Positions 47,552 to 60,500 of a DNA stretch of 64,000 bases are shown piece after piece; the first letter of the stretch is position 1, and each line of letters opens with the position of its first letter. The notes under the pieces are model-generated. The model searched no databases and had not been told where the DNA came from. It saw only the letters and a list, made by a program, of their open reading frames with translations. Made by a program: the position numbers and the translations under genes. The DNA comes from Collariella sp. IMI 366227 (Eukaryota > Ascomycota > Sordariomycetes > Sordariales > Chaetomiaceae): assembly GCA_027946355.1 (NCBI GenBank), contig JAPEUS010000004.1, forward strand, positions 248,001-312,000, read 5' to 3'.

Positions 47552-50435
47552 GGAAACACTCTCTACGTCTTTCTTTAGGTTTAGTCAATGACTTCTGGTA
47601 GTCAAACTTCGGAATGGTCTCAAAAGGGTCTGGGTTGTTTCTTTCAAGCTTAGTCTTACCACAACACTTAGCCCAGTAACGACGTCATGACATTCATTTT
47701 TCTCGAATATTTTTGCCTCAATGTCTCAGTAACTTACAACACCAAGTGGAAAGCCTGTCATTGTCATGTACAAGGACAGCTTCAAATGAAACATTATTAC
47801 AAGAGGACTGTCTTTTCACGCCATCCGGCCCAGCCCATTCACTGGTCATCAAGCATTGACAAGTTAACCTCTGAACAGCACATCAACAAAGACATGACTC
47901 CCCGGTTTCAAGTCCCTATCTTCTGTCCCAATCCTAGTGAGCCCTGCAGCAGCTCCCCTCCACTAGTGACTTGGAAAACAATAATGTCACCTCTCTTCCG
48001 ACATCGTCGGTTTCTCTTTTGACCCTCCATAGACCGAAACCCATCGGAATTAGACCGCTTCAACGTGCTGCCCCATTTTTCATATTCCTCGCAAACTCTC
48101 AATCAGAGGCTGTCTGCACAGTGATAGCTGTTGGAAGACCTTGCGGGAGAAATGATTGCTTCGCTTATGCCCTCTCGCCAAACGTCGACTCCTCAATGGC
48201 GAGCCGTGTCACCGGTCAGAGATCAGCCGGATTGTCGCCAAAAATCAATCTGAGCTATCACCTCAAGACTCAAGAGCCACAAGCCGGATGCCGCCCTTGG
48301 TCAATAACACTCACCGCTATCTCAGTCCCACAGCCGAACCTCCCTCTCAGCCTCCTTCATGCGTACCCCGCGTCAAGCACTTTGTTGAAGTCCTGATCGG
48401 GTAGCAGATCGGAAAGGTGAAATGTCATCATCACAAGCCCAAGAGGGCTGCCATAATCCTAACATTCACCATATCTCAACCCAAATTCCCAGGCTCCCAG
48501 CATTCCCAGATCGTGTGTCCAATCTAAAGTTAACGACGCGACAACTGCAAGCAACACATGTCAGATATGGAATCAGAATTTTGTGTGATTGAGATCTCGG
48601 AACCAGAAGCTTGTATGATCGAGATCTCGGAACTGGCTGGAGTACTTGGGCACGCCGAACCTTGGCCTCACCGGTTGCTCTCTTCCGCGTTTGCTCAAGC
48701 GGCGCTTGGGAATCGCGATGGGCGCATGCAGCTTAGGCAAGCCAAAAAGCACGCTGTCAAACTTTCTCTGCCGAGACGGGTTAACAGACTCAAGGCCCAT
48801 GCATAATAAGCATCATCGTCAATCGACATCGGCCCGGAAGCGAAAGGGACGGCCCATAGTCCTCCCGCATCGAGCCCATGCCCCACAACCCATCCCGTGA
48901 TGGCAAACAAACCCAGGTTGGTGGCACACGCAAGCCCGATGGGCTCAATGGCGGAGCAAGGCCGCAAAAGAGCTCTGGGAAGAATCAATGACACCCCCTC
49001 TGTACTTGAGGCTGGTGTTGTCCGGCTTATTCTGCGGCCTTCCGGTGCAGCCCCCGAACTAACAAGGCTTTCACGGTTGAGGCCGGCTTTCCATCTCCGC
49101 GGATTGGACATTTTCCTGAAGCCGGTGACCCCTAGAGTCCGGGGTCGGCACGCCGAGGTTGCAGTGAGGTATCACAATCACGATCAGTGGTGACACAGCG
49201 GCGGCTCTCCTACTCTCACACCCTCTCTTGCGTGTCTTGTGTCTTACTCTAACCCGGGGGGTATGAAAAAGTCACTTTATGAAACGAAGTACGAAGTAAA
49301 TCTTGGTTTTCAACCAGCTAACTCACACGTTCTGAACACAAAAACACAACTCCTAATACCAGAGTCAGACAGAAGGGAGCCAAAACCCCAGATCAACAAG
49401 ATGTCTTCTGAAGTGTGAACCCTTTATATTCATCATGATTACAGTTAACCACAGAGGTTGAGGATAAGGCACCCTGCCTTGTTGTTCTGATCTCTTGTGG
49501 CACCACCACGGATGCTGAAGAGGCACCCTCCAATACTTTCCGATCACGAACAGATCCTCGCACCCCCTCACCTTTCAGCTGAGCCACTGCAGCAACGGTT
49601 GCCACGTTACGCCTTTCCACGTTTGAGAGCAAGGGAGATGTACCCCGCATCAACAAAATTCCCCGATATCAATCAGGATCATCTTCTGCAGAGAGTTCCA
49701 AGTTCAATGCATCCTGGTGGCGCAGGACGAGGATTATTCTTCCCTCTTTCGTCTTTCTACAGACTCAAGACAACCAACAGCCCCGATATAAGAATGCCCA
49801 GACTTGAATGCCACCTCAAGATAGTCCAGATCCTTCTGCAAGTCTTTCATGACGTGATGAACTGCCCTGTGTTTTTTCAGACTCCTCATTCGTTGAATAT
49901 ACGGCCAAGAAGTGATCACTTTTATCACCCACATGGGCGCGTCTACAAATCGGTCAGTTCTCAGTCTTCGTATGCGAGAACCATGCAAGATACATCACCG
50001 TGCGGCTCTGTGTGAAGCCTTCAAGGCCCTTTCTGGCCATGTCATAACCTGGGCCGACCTGGTTCTGGGTCTCTTTCCTCCCCTCTCCTTCGTTCCTTTT
50101 CTTGGTGAATTCATTTTTCTCTCCCTGTTTTTAGTAGGTTTATCCGTTTTTAGTACATGTTTCGGATCTCTAAGAACAACCCAGGCGCCGTCATGAGAGC
50201 GGCAGCATAGAACTAACAGACTACCTCTTCTGGGCTGCTCCCTGGTGACTCTGTTGCCCCCGTTGTTTTGTCTGATCTCCACGTCAAAAAAAAAGGCGGT
50301 CTTTCTATTCTATGCTAGTTTGGGTTCTCAAGTGGCATTGCATAGGAGGCTTCAAGCATAAACTTGCACAAGCCCGTCCCGTCCATAACTTTGCTTCTGT
50401 ATCCCCAATCACTCCACATCGATTAAGGGTCAGAC
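47552..50435. other. No supported gene
   Basis: Short frames only. A minus-strand frame at 48695-49111 includes a hydrophobic stretch (IGLACATNLGLFAITGWVVG followed by HGLDAGGLWAVPFASG) that could be a membrane-protein fragment, and a minus frame at 49734-49988 (VMKDLQKDLDYLEVAFK) looks helical. Neither could be tied to a family. Confidence 0.4.
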
Positions 50436-51686
50436 TCAAGGGTAAGCTCTAAGACTATCTACAAAGGAAACCCGACAAGGCGGCGATGGCATCACCAGGG
50501 AGAAACGACTAGAAAGGGGTCTCGTGGCGGAATGAGCAATTTTCCTAAGCAGCTGCCCGTCCTCTTCATTGCAATGAGCATCGGCCATTGTTGATATCAA
50601 CTGGCCAAGAGCCCAAATGTCATCTTTCTGCCGTGCCCCCATATTTTAAACCAGTGGTGCCTTCTCATTCCGCATCTCCGGCGAGAGCCACTGGGGAAGT
50701 AAAGCCCCCAGCTCCGCTGATGTCGATCAGAACCGCGTTGAAGTCAACGCCAGTGACGACATTGGAAAGCTTAAAGTTCATATGAGCGATCCCATGCTGG
50801 TGGAGATGGACAAGGGCTTGGACGATCTGGAAAGCCCATCAAAGCCAACGGTAATTTGCCCATAGCTGGGGGAAATTGATCACCGTTGCGAAGTCACCGT
50901 TCGGGTGGTATTTGAGAAGAAGTCCCCGGAGAACGGTCGAGGCCGGCCCCTGGATTGAGTCATCAATTTGATACGGGTTCCTGAAGACAATGCTGACGCC
51001 CTTGTTGCGGAAGAGAGAAAGGTTCTGCAGCTCCTGTACCAAAGCAATTATCGCTATTTGGAGAAATGTAGAAGGGGTTCTTCAATGTCTTCAATACGTA
51101 GTGTGCTTCGTCATGGCTGAGATAAACTTTGTGAATGCCTACATCGAGTAGTTTCCTCTCCGTGATGTCGGACAAGTCCCTAGTTTGTATTTCCGTGCCA
51201 CAGGTAAATACCGGAAAGCGTGTCCGGAGCGGATTCTCTTTGGCTCGCATAAATAAATGACGAATAATCGGGGCGTAATCGCTCTCTTGCGCCGGCTATG
51301 CCTGGAATGGCAAACCTGATGGTCAGAACTTCCTCGCTAGAAGTACAAGAAATGATGGCTTCGGTGACGGTGTCAGGCAGAATTTGGATTTGCTTGAGAT
51401 TGATGCAGCAGCAAAGGCCCTCCAGGTCGTTTTTCCTGCCAAGCCAGGCTTTTACAGGCAGGTCTTGGGATCCCCTGATGGTACCAAGGACGGTGACTTT
51501 GAGACGCCACTTTAGACCAGCAGACGGAGCACGAAGAATCAAGCTGAGAGAGCGTCGTTCAGGGTCGACGCCCCTTTTGCCCTCCTTCTTGTAGGTCTTT
51601 GAGATAAACTTAACAACCGACGCGTCTTCAGCGGCCGGGGCCCGGTCAGAAGTGAAAGAGAGCATCGTGGAAGTGAGGCCGAGCAT
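50436..51686 (-). pseudogene. Degenerate protein-kinase-like gene
   Basis: Start candidate ATG 51686 (MLGLTSTMLSFTSDRAPA). The N-terminal part has LTIRFAIPGIAGARERLRP; a frame change near 51240 leads to TRFPVFTCGTEIQTRDL and RKLLDVGIHKVYLSHDEAHY. Downstream are IQGPASTVLRGLLLKYHPNG, then QALVHLHQHGIAHMNFKLSN (HRD loop changed to HMN), AVLIDISGAGGF (DFG changed to DIS), and RQKDDIWALGQLISTMADA (subdomain IX). Stops and frame changes occur between these blocks. A fungal kinase-like family has the same order, often with weak catalytic motifs. This copy lacks the catalytic Asp of HRD and seems dead. Confidence 0.65.
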
Positions 51687-52097
51687 GAGACTACTCCGGG
51701 GACACGACCGCAAACTGGAGGAAATAAAGTAGGGGTTTGGCAAACCACAAAGAGCGATGAGTCCCAGATCAGATAACTATGTGGTTAAACAAAGAATCAA
51801 ACGTGAGCCTCAACTTTGTGCTGGTGAAAGAGGTCGGCCATTTGAATTTTTTTGAGAAGGGGTGTATTATAAAGTTAAAATTAGAAGCAGTGTTATCATC
51901 TCAAAATTGTCAGCGAAAACCACCTTAGTTGGTGTAGCTCTTTTCCCCATTCCACCCTGTTTTGTTCAAATGTGGCAACAATTGTTTGTGTCACTTCCAA
52001 CCCAAATGTGCCAAAGCCACTCACGGGCCACACGACACAACCGACTCATATCGATTCACATAAGACCTCACCCCAAGAACTTTTCCCATCCCACTCC

Positions 52098-54671
52098 TCA
52101 AACAGCCGACAAACTCGTTACCCTGCCTAACCCGCCCCCGTCCTCCTTCTGGCCCTCCTGGTCCTTCTGCTCCCGGGCTCTTCCATCGCCGTCAGTATCA
52201 GCTTTCCTTAATGCCTTGCTGAACTGGCTCCCCGCCCGTATCCTCTCTCCGTACCCAATAAACGCAAACGGCACCGCAATGCCCAGTCCCTCTACCATGT
52301 CTTCAATAGCCAGCGGCAGGAGCGCGCCGGCCATGCTGCGCGTCATGCTCATTGCCGCGAGGGCGGAGGCAGAGTAGATGCCGTAGGCGTCGGCGACGTA
52401 CTGTCAACAATGTGTTGTTAGCGAAGGTGGCGGAGTGGCGGAAGGGGAGAAGAGATGCCGGGTGTTTAGCACGTACGTTGATGATGGGAACGTAGATCAG
52501 CTGGTAGGCCATACCATAGGGGACCATCGCGGCGAGTGGTACCGCCCAGTGGATCTCGGTACGCGCCGACCAGCCAAGCCAGAGCATAGCGAGGACGTAG
52601 ATGGGGCCGCCCGCGCAGACAAGAGGGAGTCGGAGGTACTCCTCGCGCTTGGTTGGGTACTTGGTCGTGAGCCGCGGCGCGTAGCTGTCGTACCGGAGGA
52701 TGATGAGGGATCCGAGGATTGTGCCAGCGCCCACTGTGTTTTTGTTAGCCATGCATTTATGCTGAGAAAGGGCGAATGAGACTGAGAGGACGAACTAATT
52801 GTGAAGAGAACGCCTGACATTCCAGGGGTAAAACCGTATACGCCTTGGAAGATGCGAGGGAAGATTTGGATTACCCTGCCACGCGGTCAGCAGTTTGTCA
52901 ACGGTAACGGGAAAGATCTGAAGTTTGGAAGACTCACATGTAGAATACAGCATACACAAAGCCCAGATATGCGCAGGATAAAGATACAACCATCTCGCCG
53001 AAGAGCAGACGCCAGGGTCTCGACAAGGTCGTTTTCTGTCCAATATCAGCGCGGGGACTCTTTTGGAGGGACAGACCTTAAGCCACCCAGCACTCACATA
53101 TGCTGTCCAAGCACTCTCCTTTTTCAGATCCGACGGAGCTACAAACCGCCTGCTGGTGTTTGGGTTCTCTTTGTTGCGTTTTGCTGCTCTCCGCTTCAAG
53201 ATAGCCGATGCCAATGTCTCAGGAAGGAATGCCACACCAGCCAGTGAGGCCACAGAAAGAGACAACACAATCCTTGGAAATAGACAAGTTAGCAATAGCC
53301 CGAATGGGCAGCAACACAAGCAAAAGTAAAGTCTGGATAAACTCGCCAGAAAACCGCCCGCCATCCTAGCTTCATGCTTGCAAATCCTGCAATGATTGGG
53401 GCGCCTAGGGGTCCGATGAAGGTTGTTACGGACCTATGAGAATAATTTAGTTAGCTACAACGGTCCAAAACCGAGAATTATGTTCTCTCTTTCTGGTTCC
53501 CTAGTTTTTCCTCTTCCTTCCTATGTGTCATACCCTTTGGCTGAGGGAAGGGAGTCTCAAGAGTGACAAGAAATGGACGGAGAAACAGTTCAAACTCACC
53601 AATACATCATCACCCGCCCCCTCACAACCTCGCCCTCAAACAAGTCCGCAATAACTCCACCAAACACACTCACAGGCGGTGAACCAGTGACGCCCGCAAG
53701 GAACCGGAGAACCAAGAACCCAGCCCAATTTTGCGCAACTGCCTGGCCGATGGACATGATCACAAAGAGAACAGCGCCAGTGGTAAGAACTGGCCACCTT
53801 CCAATGCGGGGAGATTCAGAGAGGGGTGCCCTGGGAAGAAGAGTGTTAGCATCTCCAGGGTGTAATGGATGTTGTTAGATATGGGCTTTTCATCTAAAGG
53901 CCGTTCAGAAGCAAAACGCGGGAAGGGGACTCGGAGACAAAAACAAAGCGTTTTTGATTATGTCTAACGTCACTTCGAATTACCCAGTGAATTTAATCCG
54001 AATTTGAAGAAAAAATAACCTTCTGACAACGGAAATCGAACACTCACCACACAAGAGGTCCAAAAACAAACCCTGCCAGGTACAGCGACGCCGGCAACAC
54101 CCTCTGCAGCCCGGCCGGGTTTGCCACCTCGAAGACAACAGGGAGGGATGGCGAGAAGTTGGAGGTGAGGGTGGAGTAGAAGGAGGTCGTCGAGGTGGAG
54201 GTGAAGGCCGAGAGAAAGATGATAAACTTGGTTAGCTGTTGTAAAGGGTTAGTCAATATTCACTATTCAGAGCTTGAATAAAAATAGATCAATTAAAATG
54301 GACGGCCGGATAAAGGACGCATTCAAATTGATAAATAACAAAAGAAATAAGTGTCAAGAAGAGGTTGCGAAATCGCGGGCGGGAAAAAAAAAAAGTTTAG
54401 GCAGCCAAGAGAGATACAAGCAAAAAAAGTCTTGATGGCTTACTGTAGACCAGTTGTGAGGGTTTCCCGGATCGTTGGGCTCAAATGAGACGAAGGTAAC
54501 GTCGTCCTCGGTGGACGGAGGAGATGGTGGGTGACTCGCATGGTCTGCCAAGGGCAGCGCTCGCTCGCTTCTGGTGCTAGTGTTGCCGGAGCTGCTGCTG
54601 CTCGTCGACACCTCGATTGTGTCAACCTTCTGGTTTATATTGTGTTCGTTGGTCGATCTTGGTTGATCCAT
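52098..54671 (-). CDS. MFS transporter (DHA1-type drug/polyamine antiporter family)
   Basis: Nine exons on the minus strand, in frame throughout, 548 residues: 54671-54444, 54235-54048, 53830-53600, 53433-53347, 53272-53098, 53035-52938, 52875-52796, 52733-52477 and 52400-52098. The N-terminus is Ser/Thr-rich and cytosolic, ending in NDPGNPHNWST, the standard entry to TM1. Motif A is degenerate (APLSESPRIGRWPVL), TM5 side GSPPVSVFGGVIADLFEG, FIGPLGAPIIAGF, then the loop LPETLASAILKRRA, RPWRLLFGEMVVSLSCAYLG and GYGERIRAGSQFSK at the C-terminal end. Intron 4 (53346-53273) uses a GC donor (GCGAGT) with a perfect TGCTAAC branch and AAG acceptor. Substrate unknown; plasma membrane or vacuole likely. 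No gene cluster around it is evident. Confidence 0.92.
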
Positions 54672-56599
54672 GGTGCTCCGAAGTTTGGGGTTTGGACAAG
54701 GAAAGCTCAAGACCGTCGGTCCATCAAGCAAGTGCGTGTATGGGCGGACGTCAGGTGTCTGAGAAATCTGACTTAAGTCAGCAAGCACGGTGTAAGTGAT
54801 TCCAGCCCTTGATGTGGGGATACAAAGCTCCAGGCCCGGCACACAGTGGGATATTTATGATCATCTCGATCTTCCGCGAGCCCGTTCCCTTTCTCATCGA
54901 CTGCCAGGTCGTTTCCTCAGTCCTGAGGACCCCAACGCAACACCATCGCATCGTAACTCCGATCCAGCAGCGGAAGCAGGGATTCTGACTTGATAATTGT
55001 CGGCGTATATGCAGCTTGTAGAATTCTAGAAGCCTAGTATCGTTTTGCATCTTTGCCTCTGTCAAATCTGTGACTGCCGACACCCCCATCCGACCCTACC
55101 ATATCCCACTCTTTCGCTCGGCCTTTCGTGTTAGCCGTTGATATCACCACCCCAAGCCTTTCATCACCTGCTACTCTTATTACTCACCATCCACAACCCC
55201 TGGTGTGTCCAGTACAACATACTATCACCCTTCGAGCATTGCCAGCGTCATGACTGTCCGATGACGGCGTCGGCACCCGGGTCGGAGAGGTCCGATAGGG
55301 CTCCGGTGGACTCGGAGAGGTGGGTCTAGCGTGTCAAGCCTGTTGTGATCGCTCCGATCCGGCGGGTATTGGTGATGAATGGGCGATGGGCGGTCTGTGT
55401 GCTGCTGTCCGTTCTCTACAGGTCAGTGCTGGGGGTGACATTCTGACGGTTATGGGGAGATGAGTTGTATTTTCCAGAGTATTATTACAAAGCGCGGGAA
55501 GGGAAACATGTTTTGTTCTTTGCTTGAATGTCGCCGTCGTTGTTGGTGCTGGTCCGGGAATAAGTCCCCGTGTAAGTCAAGTCAGCGCCCAACCAAGATT
55601 CGGATCTTCGGTGCCACTTCACCCGAGTCTCTCCAGAAACGAAAGCCTTTTCCTCAGCACAATCTTGACCTCTACCCTTTTGCTGCCTCTTCACGAACAA
55701 AACCCCCTCTCCATCCCATGACTATCTTGAAATCAACATTCCAGTCCAGAACCCCCTGCAGGTCCCAAACAAAGCGGTGTAACCCATTCCCTCACCCCTT
55801 CGCCCCAATCACAGCCAGGTACCGTCGAAGGCTTCAACCCCCAGCCAGGGTACGGTAACTCACCCCCCTTCAAGGAAAGAAGACTTGCGCGCCCTTTCCA
55901 TGTCCGGGCCGGCAGGAACATTGACCCGATTGGTTCCCGACCGCTGCACGAGGGTCATATGCCCGGGTTGCCGGGGAAGGGACACCGGTTCGGTACTGGG
56001 GCGTCCCGAGTCGGGACAACAGCCCCGTAGCATGGCTCCGGTATCGATCCGGTTTGTGAGGGAGAAACGAGGTACTGATCCCGAGTCGGGAGGGGAAATG
56101 TGCCGAAGTTAGTCATAAACGTCTTTTTCGGCATTACGTTGCCGAACTCTGCTGCCTGTCGAAAGGATCGTGAGTTGAGTTAAGGAGTGGGAAAGAGGGC
56201 AAAATGACCGCAGGACAGGCAGTGCGTATGTGCAAGTGCGGGTGCAACGGAAACAGACGGTGAGAAACAAATAGATTCCAAAGAGCACTGCTAAGAAAGG
56301 ATATCCGCGGACTTGATAAGACTTTGAAACGGCACGCTTATTCCCCCCAAAGTTCCATGCTGCCCCCCTACCTATCATAACGCCGAACCAAGGTATCGAA
56401 TGCAAAACCGACGGTATCTGTCAACAACTATTGCGTAACCTTCCAAAGCACCGGATCCAAGTAAGAAAGTCGATCGCTCGTTCCTTGTTTCATGAGCCGC
56501 ATAATGCTGATGCTATCATGGTACGGAGGTCCTCAAGCCTATTTCGGCCGATTTTGTATGTTTCTTCGAGAGATAAGACGGGAAAGGAGTATCTGGCGC
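54672..56599. other. No supported gene
   Basis: About 1.9 kb separating the MFS promoter from the 3' end of the acyltransferase gene. Only unconvincing short frames on both strands. Confidence 0.5.
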
Positions 56600-57988
56600 C
56601 TAAATCACCGGGAGCGCCGAGGTAAACCGATTCCATAAGTTAAGCAGGAAGCTGACGACCAAGCCAAATGCTCCGAGAACAGTGAAGATCTGGAGGATTT
56701 CCCACGGGTATCGAGTGCGGACTTCGGTCTCGAGGAAGGGCTCTTGCCCCTTTGTGAGGACAGCTACGGGGCTGGCGGGGAAGCGGCCGGTCGACACGTA
56801 CTGCTCCATGAAGGCGTCCTTTTCGTACCACCGCTCGCGCAGCCAGAGGTCGAATACCTCGGGGCTGTCCAGCGGAATGTCTGCGAGGCGGAAGCGACGC
56901 CAGTAAAAGTTCACTGACTTTGGTGGCTGTCCCCGAATGTATGTGCCACCCAGGGTGAAGATTCTTTCACCGAATTTACCCCGTCTGTCCTGGCTGTCAG
57001 ATCAGTTACACAAGATACTGTGTCAAGGTAAACTTACGGAACACCTTCATAGGCAACGGTGCAGTCATAAACATATTCAACGGTGCCCTTGAGCTCGTTG
57101 AGGCAGAAGTAAGTGCCTGTGCTCCGCGGCAATAGCATATGCTCTGGATTCTTCACCCCGATCTTCTCGGCCCACTTTGATGACTTGTTCTTGCCGTTCT
57201 GCGAGGCGTTGGTCCCCTCGGGGAACAACAGCAGCCACATGGGGTCAAGATATTTCTTCCCATCCGGGGCCGTGTGCTGCGTCTTGAGCTTTCCCAGACG
57301 GTGGGCCAGGCGGGGCTGGTCCACAGCCATCTTCCGGGACATGAAGATGAAGCCGTAGAACATCATGCCGGTCCCTACTATGGGTATGTATTTGAGCGAC
57401 TCCTTCAAGATTATGTAGATAGACCCGTGCATTTTGGGGGCATTCGCGTAGCCCACCCACCAGAGGTAGAGCCAGTCTGTGTAGATCTGCGGCATATCAG
57501 CACCAGCCAGCATGCCCTAAGCCATGTACCCGGCGTACCTGGTGGTTCGCAATCATGACCATGCGCTCAGGAAACGAAAACTCGACCAAGCCGTCCTCCG
57601 TCTTGCGCAACTGGTTGGCAACCGAGGCATCGCCGCTGATGCGTATCGTTGTCGGGCCCCACCAGTGCGTCATGGTGGTGATGAGCAACCCGAAGGACTG
57701 TTTCGTGAGGGACATGTAGGCATAGTAGAGTTCGCGGTTGATCCAGTAGAGGGGGGGCGCCGAGGAGCTGGGTCGCAACAATACTGCGGTCCAGAGTGTG
57801 GTTGTCAGCAACGTCAACAGGCGAGGGCAAAGGGCGGGACAGGGTGCTCACGCAACGGCACCGATTAAAAAATAAGCAGCGACCGAGACCGTCCGCAGCA
57901 CCTGGACCAGCCGGCCGTGCTTCTCGCGCCCAGAGGGGTGGGCAACCGGAGGCAGCACGGCGGCGGGAGGGTCGAGTTCGACGGCCAT
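56600..57988 (-). CDS. Lysophospholipid/lysophosphatidate acyltransferase (LPLAT, LCLAT1/CST26-like), one frameshift
   Basis: Membrane-bound PlsC-type acyltransferase of phospholipid remodelling or synthesis, probably ER or lipid droplets. Exons 57988-57852, 57783-57539, 57486-57038 and 56984-56600. Motif I spans the exon 2/3 junction, ANHQ-IYTDW (His-x4-Asp). Others: KESLKYIPIVGTGMMFYGFI, FMSRKMAVDQPR, motif III LLLFPEGTNAS, and PRSTGTYFCLNEL. The C-terminus has PPKSVNFYWRRF and a hydrophobic helix (ILQIFTVLGAFGLVVSFLLN). In exon 2 the frame breaks at the G7 run (plus 57751-57757): with six bases it reads VATQLLGAPLYWINRELYYA, the expected family text. About 404 residues when corrected. Divergent from the NAD kinase gene. 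Confidence 0.88.
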
Positions 57989-58993
57989 TTGATGGCGCAC
58001 GATGACGCAGATCGCCCGCTAACGGCGCCAAGAGATTGGGTCAAGGATTTGAGATGGAGCCGAGGTGTCGTCCTGTGGCGAGCGAGAGTGTGGGCGCAGG
58101 GAAATACTAGACAGAAAAGCAAAGGGCGGAGGTCAGAGATGGACGTCAACCCGGGCGGCGGCCGAGTTTTGTGAGGCTCGTGAGGTCGAGGTTGACGGCA
58201 AGGCAGGTAGGCAGCCGCAGGCGCGCGCTGAGCTGGTTGCTGCAGGGCGATCCGCCAGTTCCGGAGCTCGAACCGATGACACCAGGCCCAGGCCTGGGTT
58301 GGGTTGCAGGGAGCCCCCAACGACACAACCTGGAGGAGCAGCTGGGCAGAACACAAAGAGCCTCGTCACAGGGTTGATATCTGCAACAATCCGCCAACGG
58401 TGTATGTCTTGTGTTGCCCTAGCCGCCGTCGATGACATCCCTTGTTGGTTATTAACCGCTGGCCCAAGCAAACAACCAAGGCTCAGTCAGTCGAATGACT
58501 CGAGGCGAGCACAGCGGGCTTATCGGACGGACATGTGCTTGTCCCGCCTGGTTCACTAAAGCATGAAGCTGAGGAGCCATGTGGGATTGTTGTGGGTTCA
58601 AATGCGACACTTCGGATGCAGCCTGCAGCTGGCCCACCACCAGCTGCCGAGCGCCAAGCCCCACCCAAAAGTGCTGGAAAAATACGAAACGCCGTTCCGA
58701 AAGGCTTAGCTTTGCTGAGCCTGGGCCATTCAGAGCCCGGCTCAGCGGCTGAGACGGAGACATCCAGAATTCAGCGACCTCTGATAGGCACACTGCAGCG
58801 GACGAGGGTCCCTTCGGTTGTCATCGTTCTTGGCACTTGGAGCTTTCTTTCGGCTCTGGTCCACCGACAACGGCCACCAGCAAGCAGACCCTGGAGCTTG
58901 AAAGAAGCTGTGTCATCGCGACACACCATTCCCAGAGTTCATCCCTTTCCAGACGCGCAGACGAGAGGCAGACTCGGCACCGACCATGTTCGC

Positions 58994-60500
58994 ATGTCGA
59001 AGTCGTCACTTCTGGCTCGATACCGCCACCTCCCCCTTCTCACCAACATGGCCCTGAGATCCTCCTCCATCGCGGCGCTGAGACGCGCTGGTCCGGCCCT
59101 CGGAAAACCATCAGCGATAGCACTAGGCCAACGACTCTTTTCTGTGTCGGCTGCCCGCAGGGAGATTCTCGATGCCGCGACGCTCCCAGACCGCACGATT
59201 CCCCACTACCAGCAGACCAAGACCTCGTCGCTCCTCTCGCTGTACTGGGCTGCGCCTCCACGCAACATCCTGCTCATGCCCAAGCTCCACGCCCCCAAGG
59301 TTACCGTCAAAGCCGTCGAGTTTGCGAAGCACATATACAGCAACTACCCCGGCCTGAATCTCATCTTTGAGGAGCACATCGCTCGAGACATCCACGAGAC
59401 ACTCCCGTTTCCCATCTACACGACCTCCCCGAGCGATGCGCCGACACTCTTCGCGAAAAAGATTGACCTTGTCACGACCATGGGCGGCGACGGCACCATC
59501 TTACGCGCGGCAAGCCTCTTCTCCATGCACAACAGCGTCCCACCTATCCTCTCCTTCAGCATGGGCACGCTCGGTTTCCTGGGCGAGTGGAAATTCGACG
59601 AATACAAGCGCGCCTGGAGAGAGTGCTACATGAGCGGCTGCTCCGTCGACATGGAAGCCGTCGCGGACCCGCACACCCGCGCCTCCGTGGCCGACCACAA
59701 CCAGCCCCCCAACCCGGATTACACCCCGCTCGAAGCCTGGGACACGGTCCGGGGCAACGGCAAATGCATGGGACCAGGCCGCACCTCCAAAATCCTCCTA
59801 CGCAACCGCCTCCGAGTCGGCATCTACGACACCCAAGGCCGCAACATCAACGAGCAACTCCTCCCGACCTCAGCCGCCGAACCCGACCTCGGGCCCTCTG
59901 TCGCGCACCTCACAACCCCCAACCACTTCTCCACTCCCCCAACCCTTGAGAATCCCCCCTACATCCACGCCATCAACGAGCTCTCCATCGACCGCGGCTC
60001 GCACCCCCACCTAGCCATCATCGACATCTACGTCAACGGCCACTTCCTCACCGAGGCCGTGGCCGATGGCATCCTGATCAGCACGCCGACCGGCTCCACC
60101 GCCTACTCGCTCTCCGCGGGCGGGTCCATCGTCCACCCCCTCGTCAAGTCTCTCCTCATCACGCCCATCAGCCCGCGCAGCCTGAGTTTCCGCCCGCTGG
60201 TGCTGCCGCTGCATACTAAGGTTGTGCTGAGGCTGAGCAAGCGGAACAGGGGGCGTGAGTTGCCGGTGAGTATTGATGGGAAGAGGAGGGTCGCGGTAAC
60301 GATTGGAATGGAGGTGCGGGTGGAGGGGAAAGGTTGGAGAAAGGGGTTGATGGGTGGAGGGGCGGGGTGCCGTGTGATAAGGGCGTCGTCGAGGGGGTGA
60401 GAGTGATGGGTTTGCGGAGGATGATGATTCGTGGGTTGGGGGACTGAATGGGTTGTTGAAGTTTAATTATCCGTTTGGGGAGCCGGTGGAGGAGCCATAG
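58994..60500 (+). CDS. POS5: Mitochondrial NAD(H) kinase (POS5-like), C-terminal frameshift
   Basis: Makes NADP(H) from NAD(H) and ATP in mitochondria, supporting biosynthesis and oxidative-stress defence. Single exon. ATG 58994 or 59049 both give Arg/Ser-rich presequences (MALRSSSIAALRRAG from the latter). Motifs: DLVTTMGGDGTILRAASLFS, SFSMGTLGFLGEW, INELSIDRGSHPHL, and DGILISTPTGSTAYSLSAGG. The open frame stops at 60400, but deleting one base from the G5 run 60393-60397 continues it to a TAG at 60498-60500 with SWVGGLNGLLKFNYPFGEP, the expected end of fungal homologs. So the true protein is likely about 33 residues longer, 501 in total from the first ATG. The divergent partner is the acyltransferase. 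Confidence 0.9.

Noticed and set aside
46162..54671. Dioxygenase, kinase-like gene and MFS transporter as a secondary-metabolite cluster
   Set aside because: No backbone enzyme (PKS, NRPS, terpene synthase) is present and the genes are 3-5 kb apart with no shared signals.
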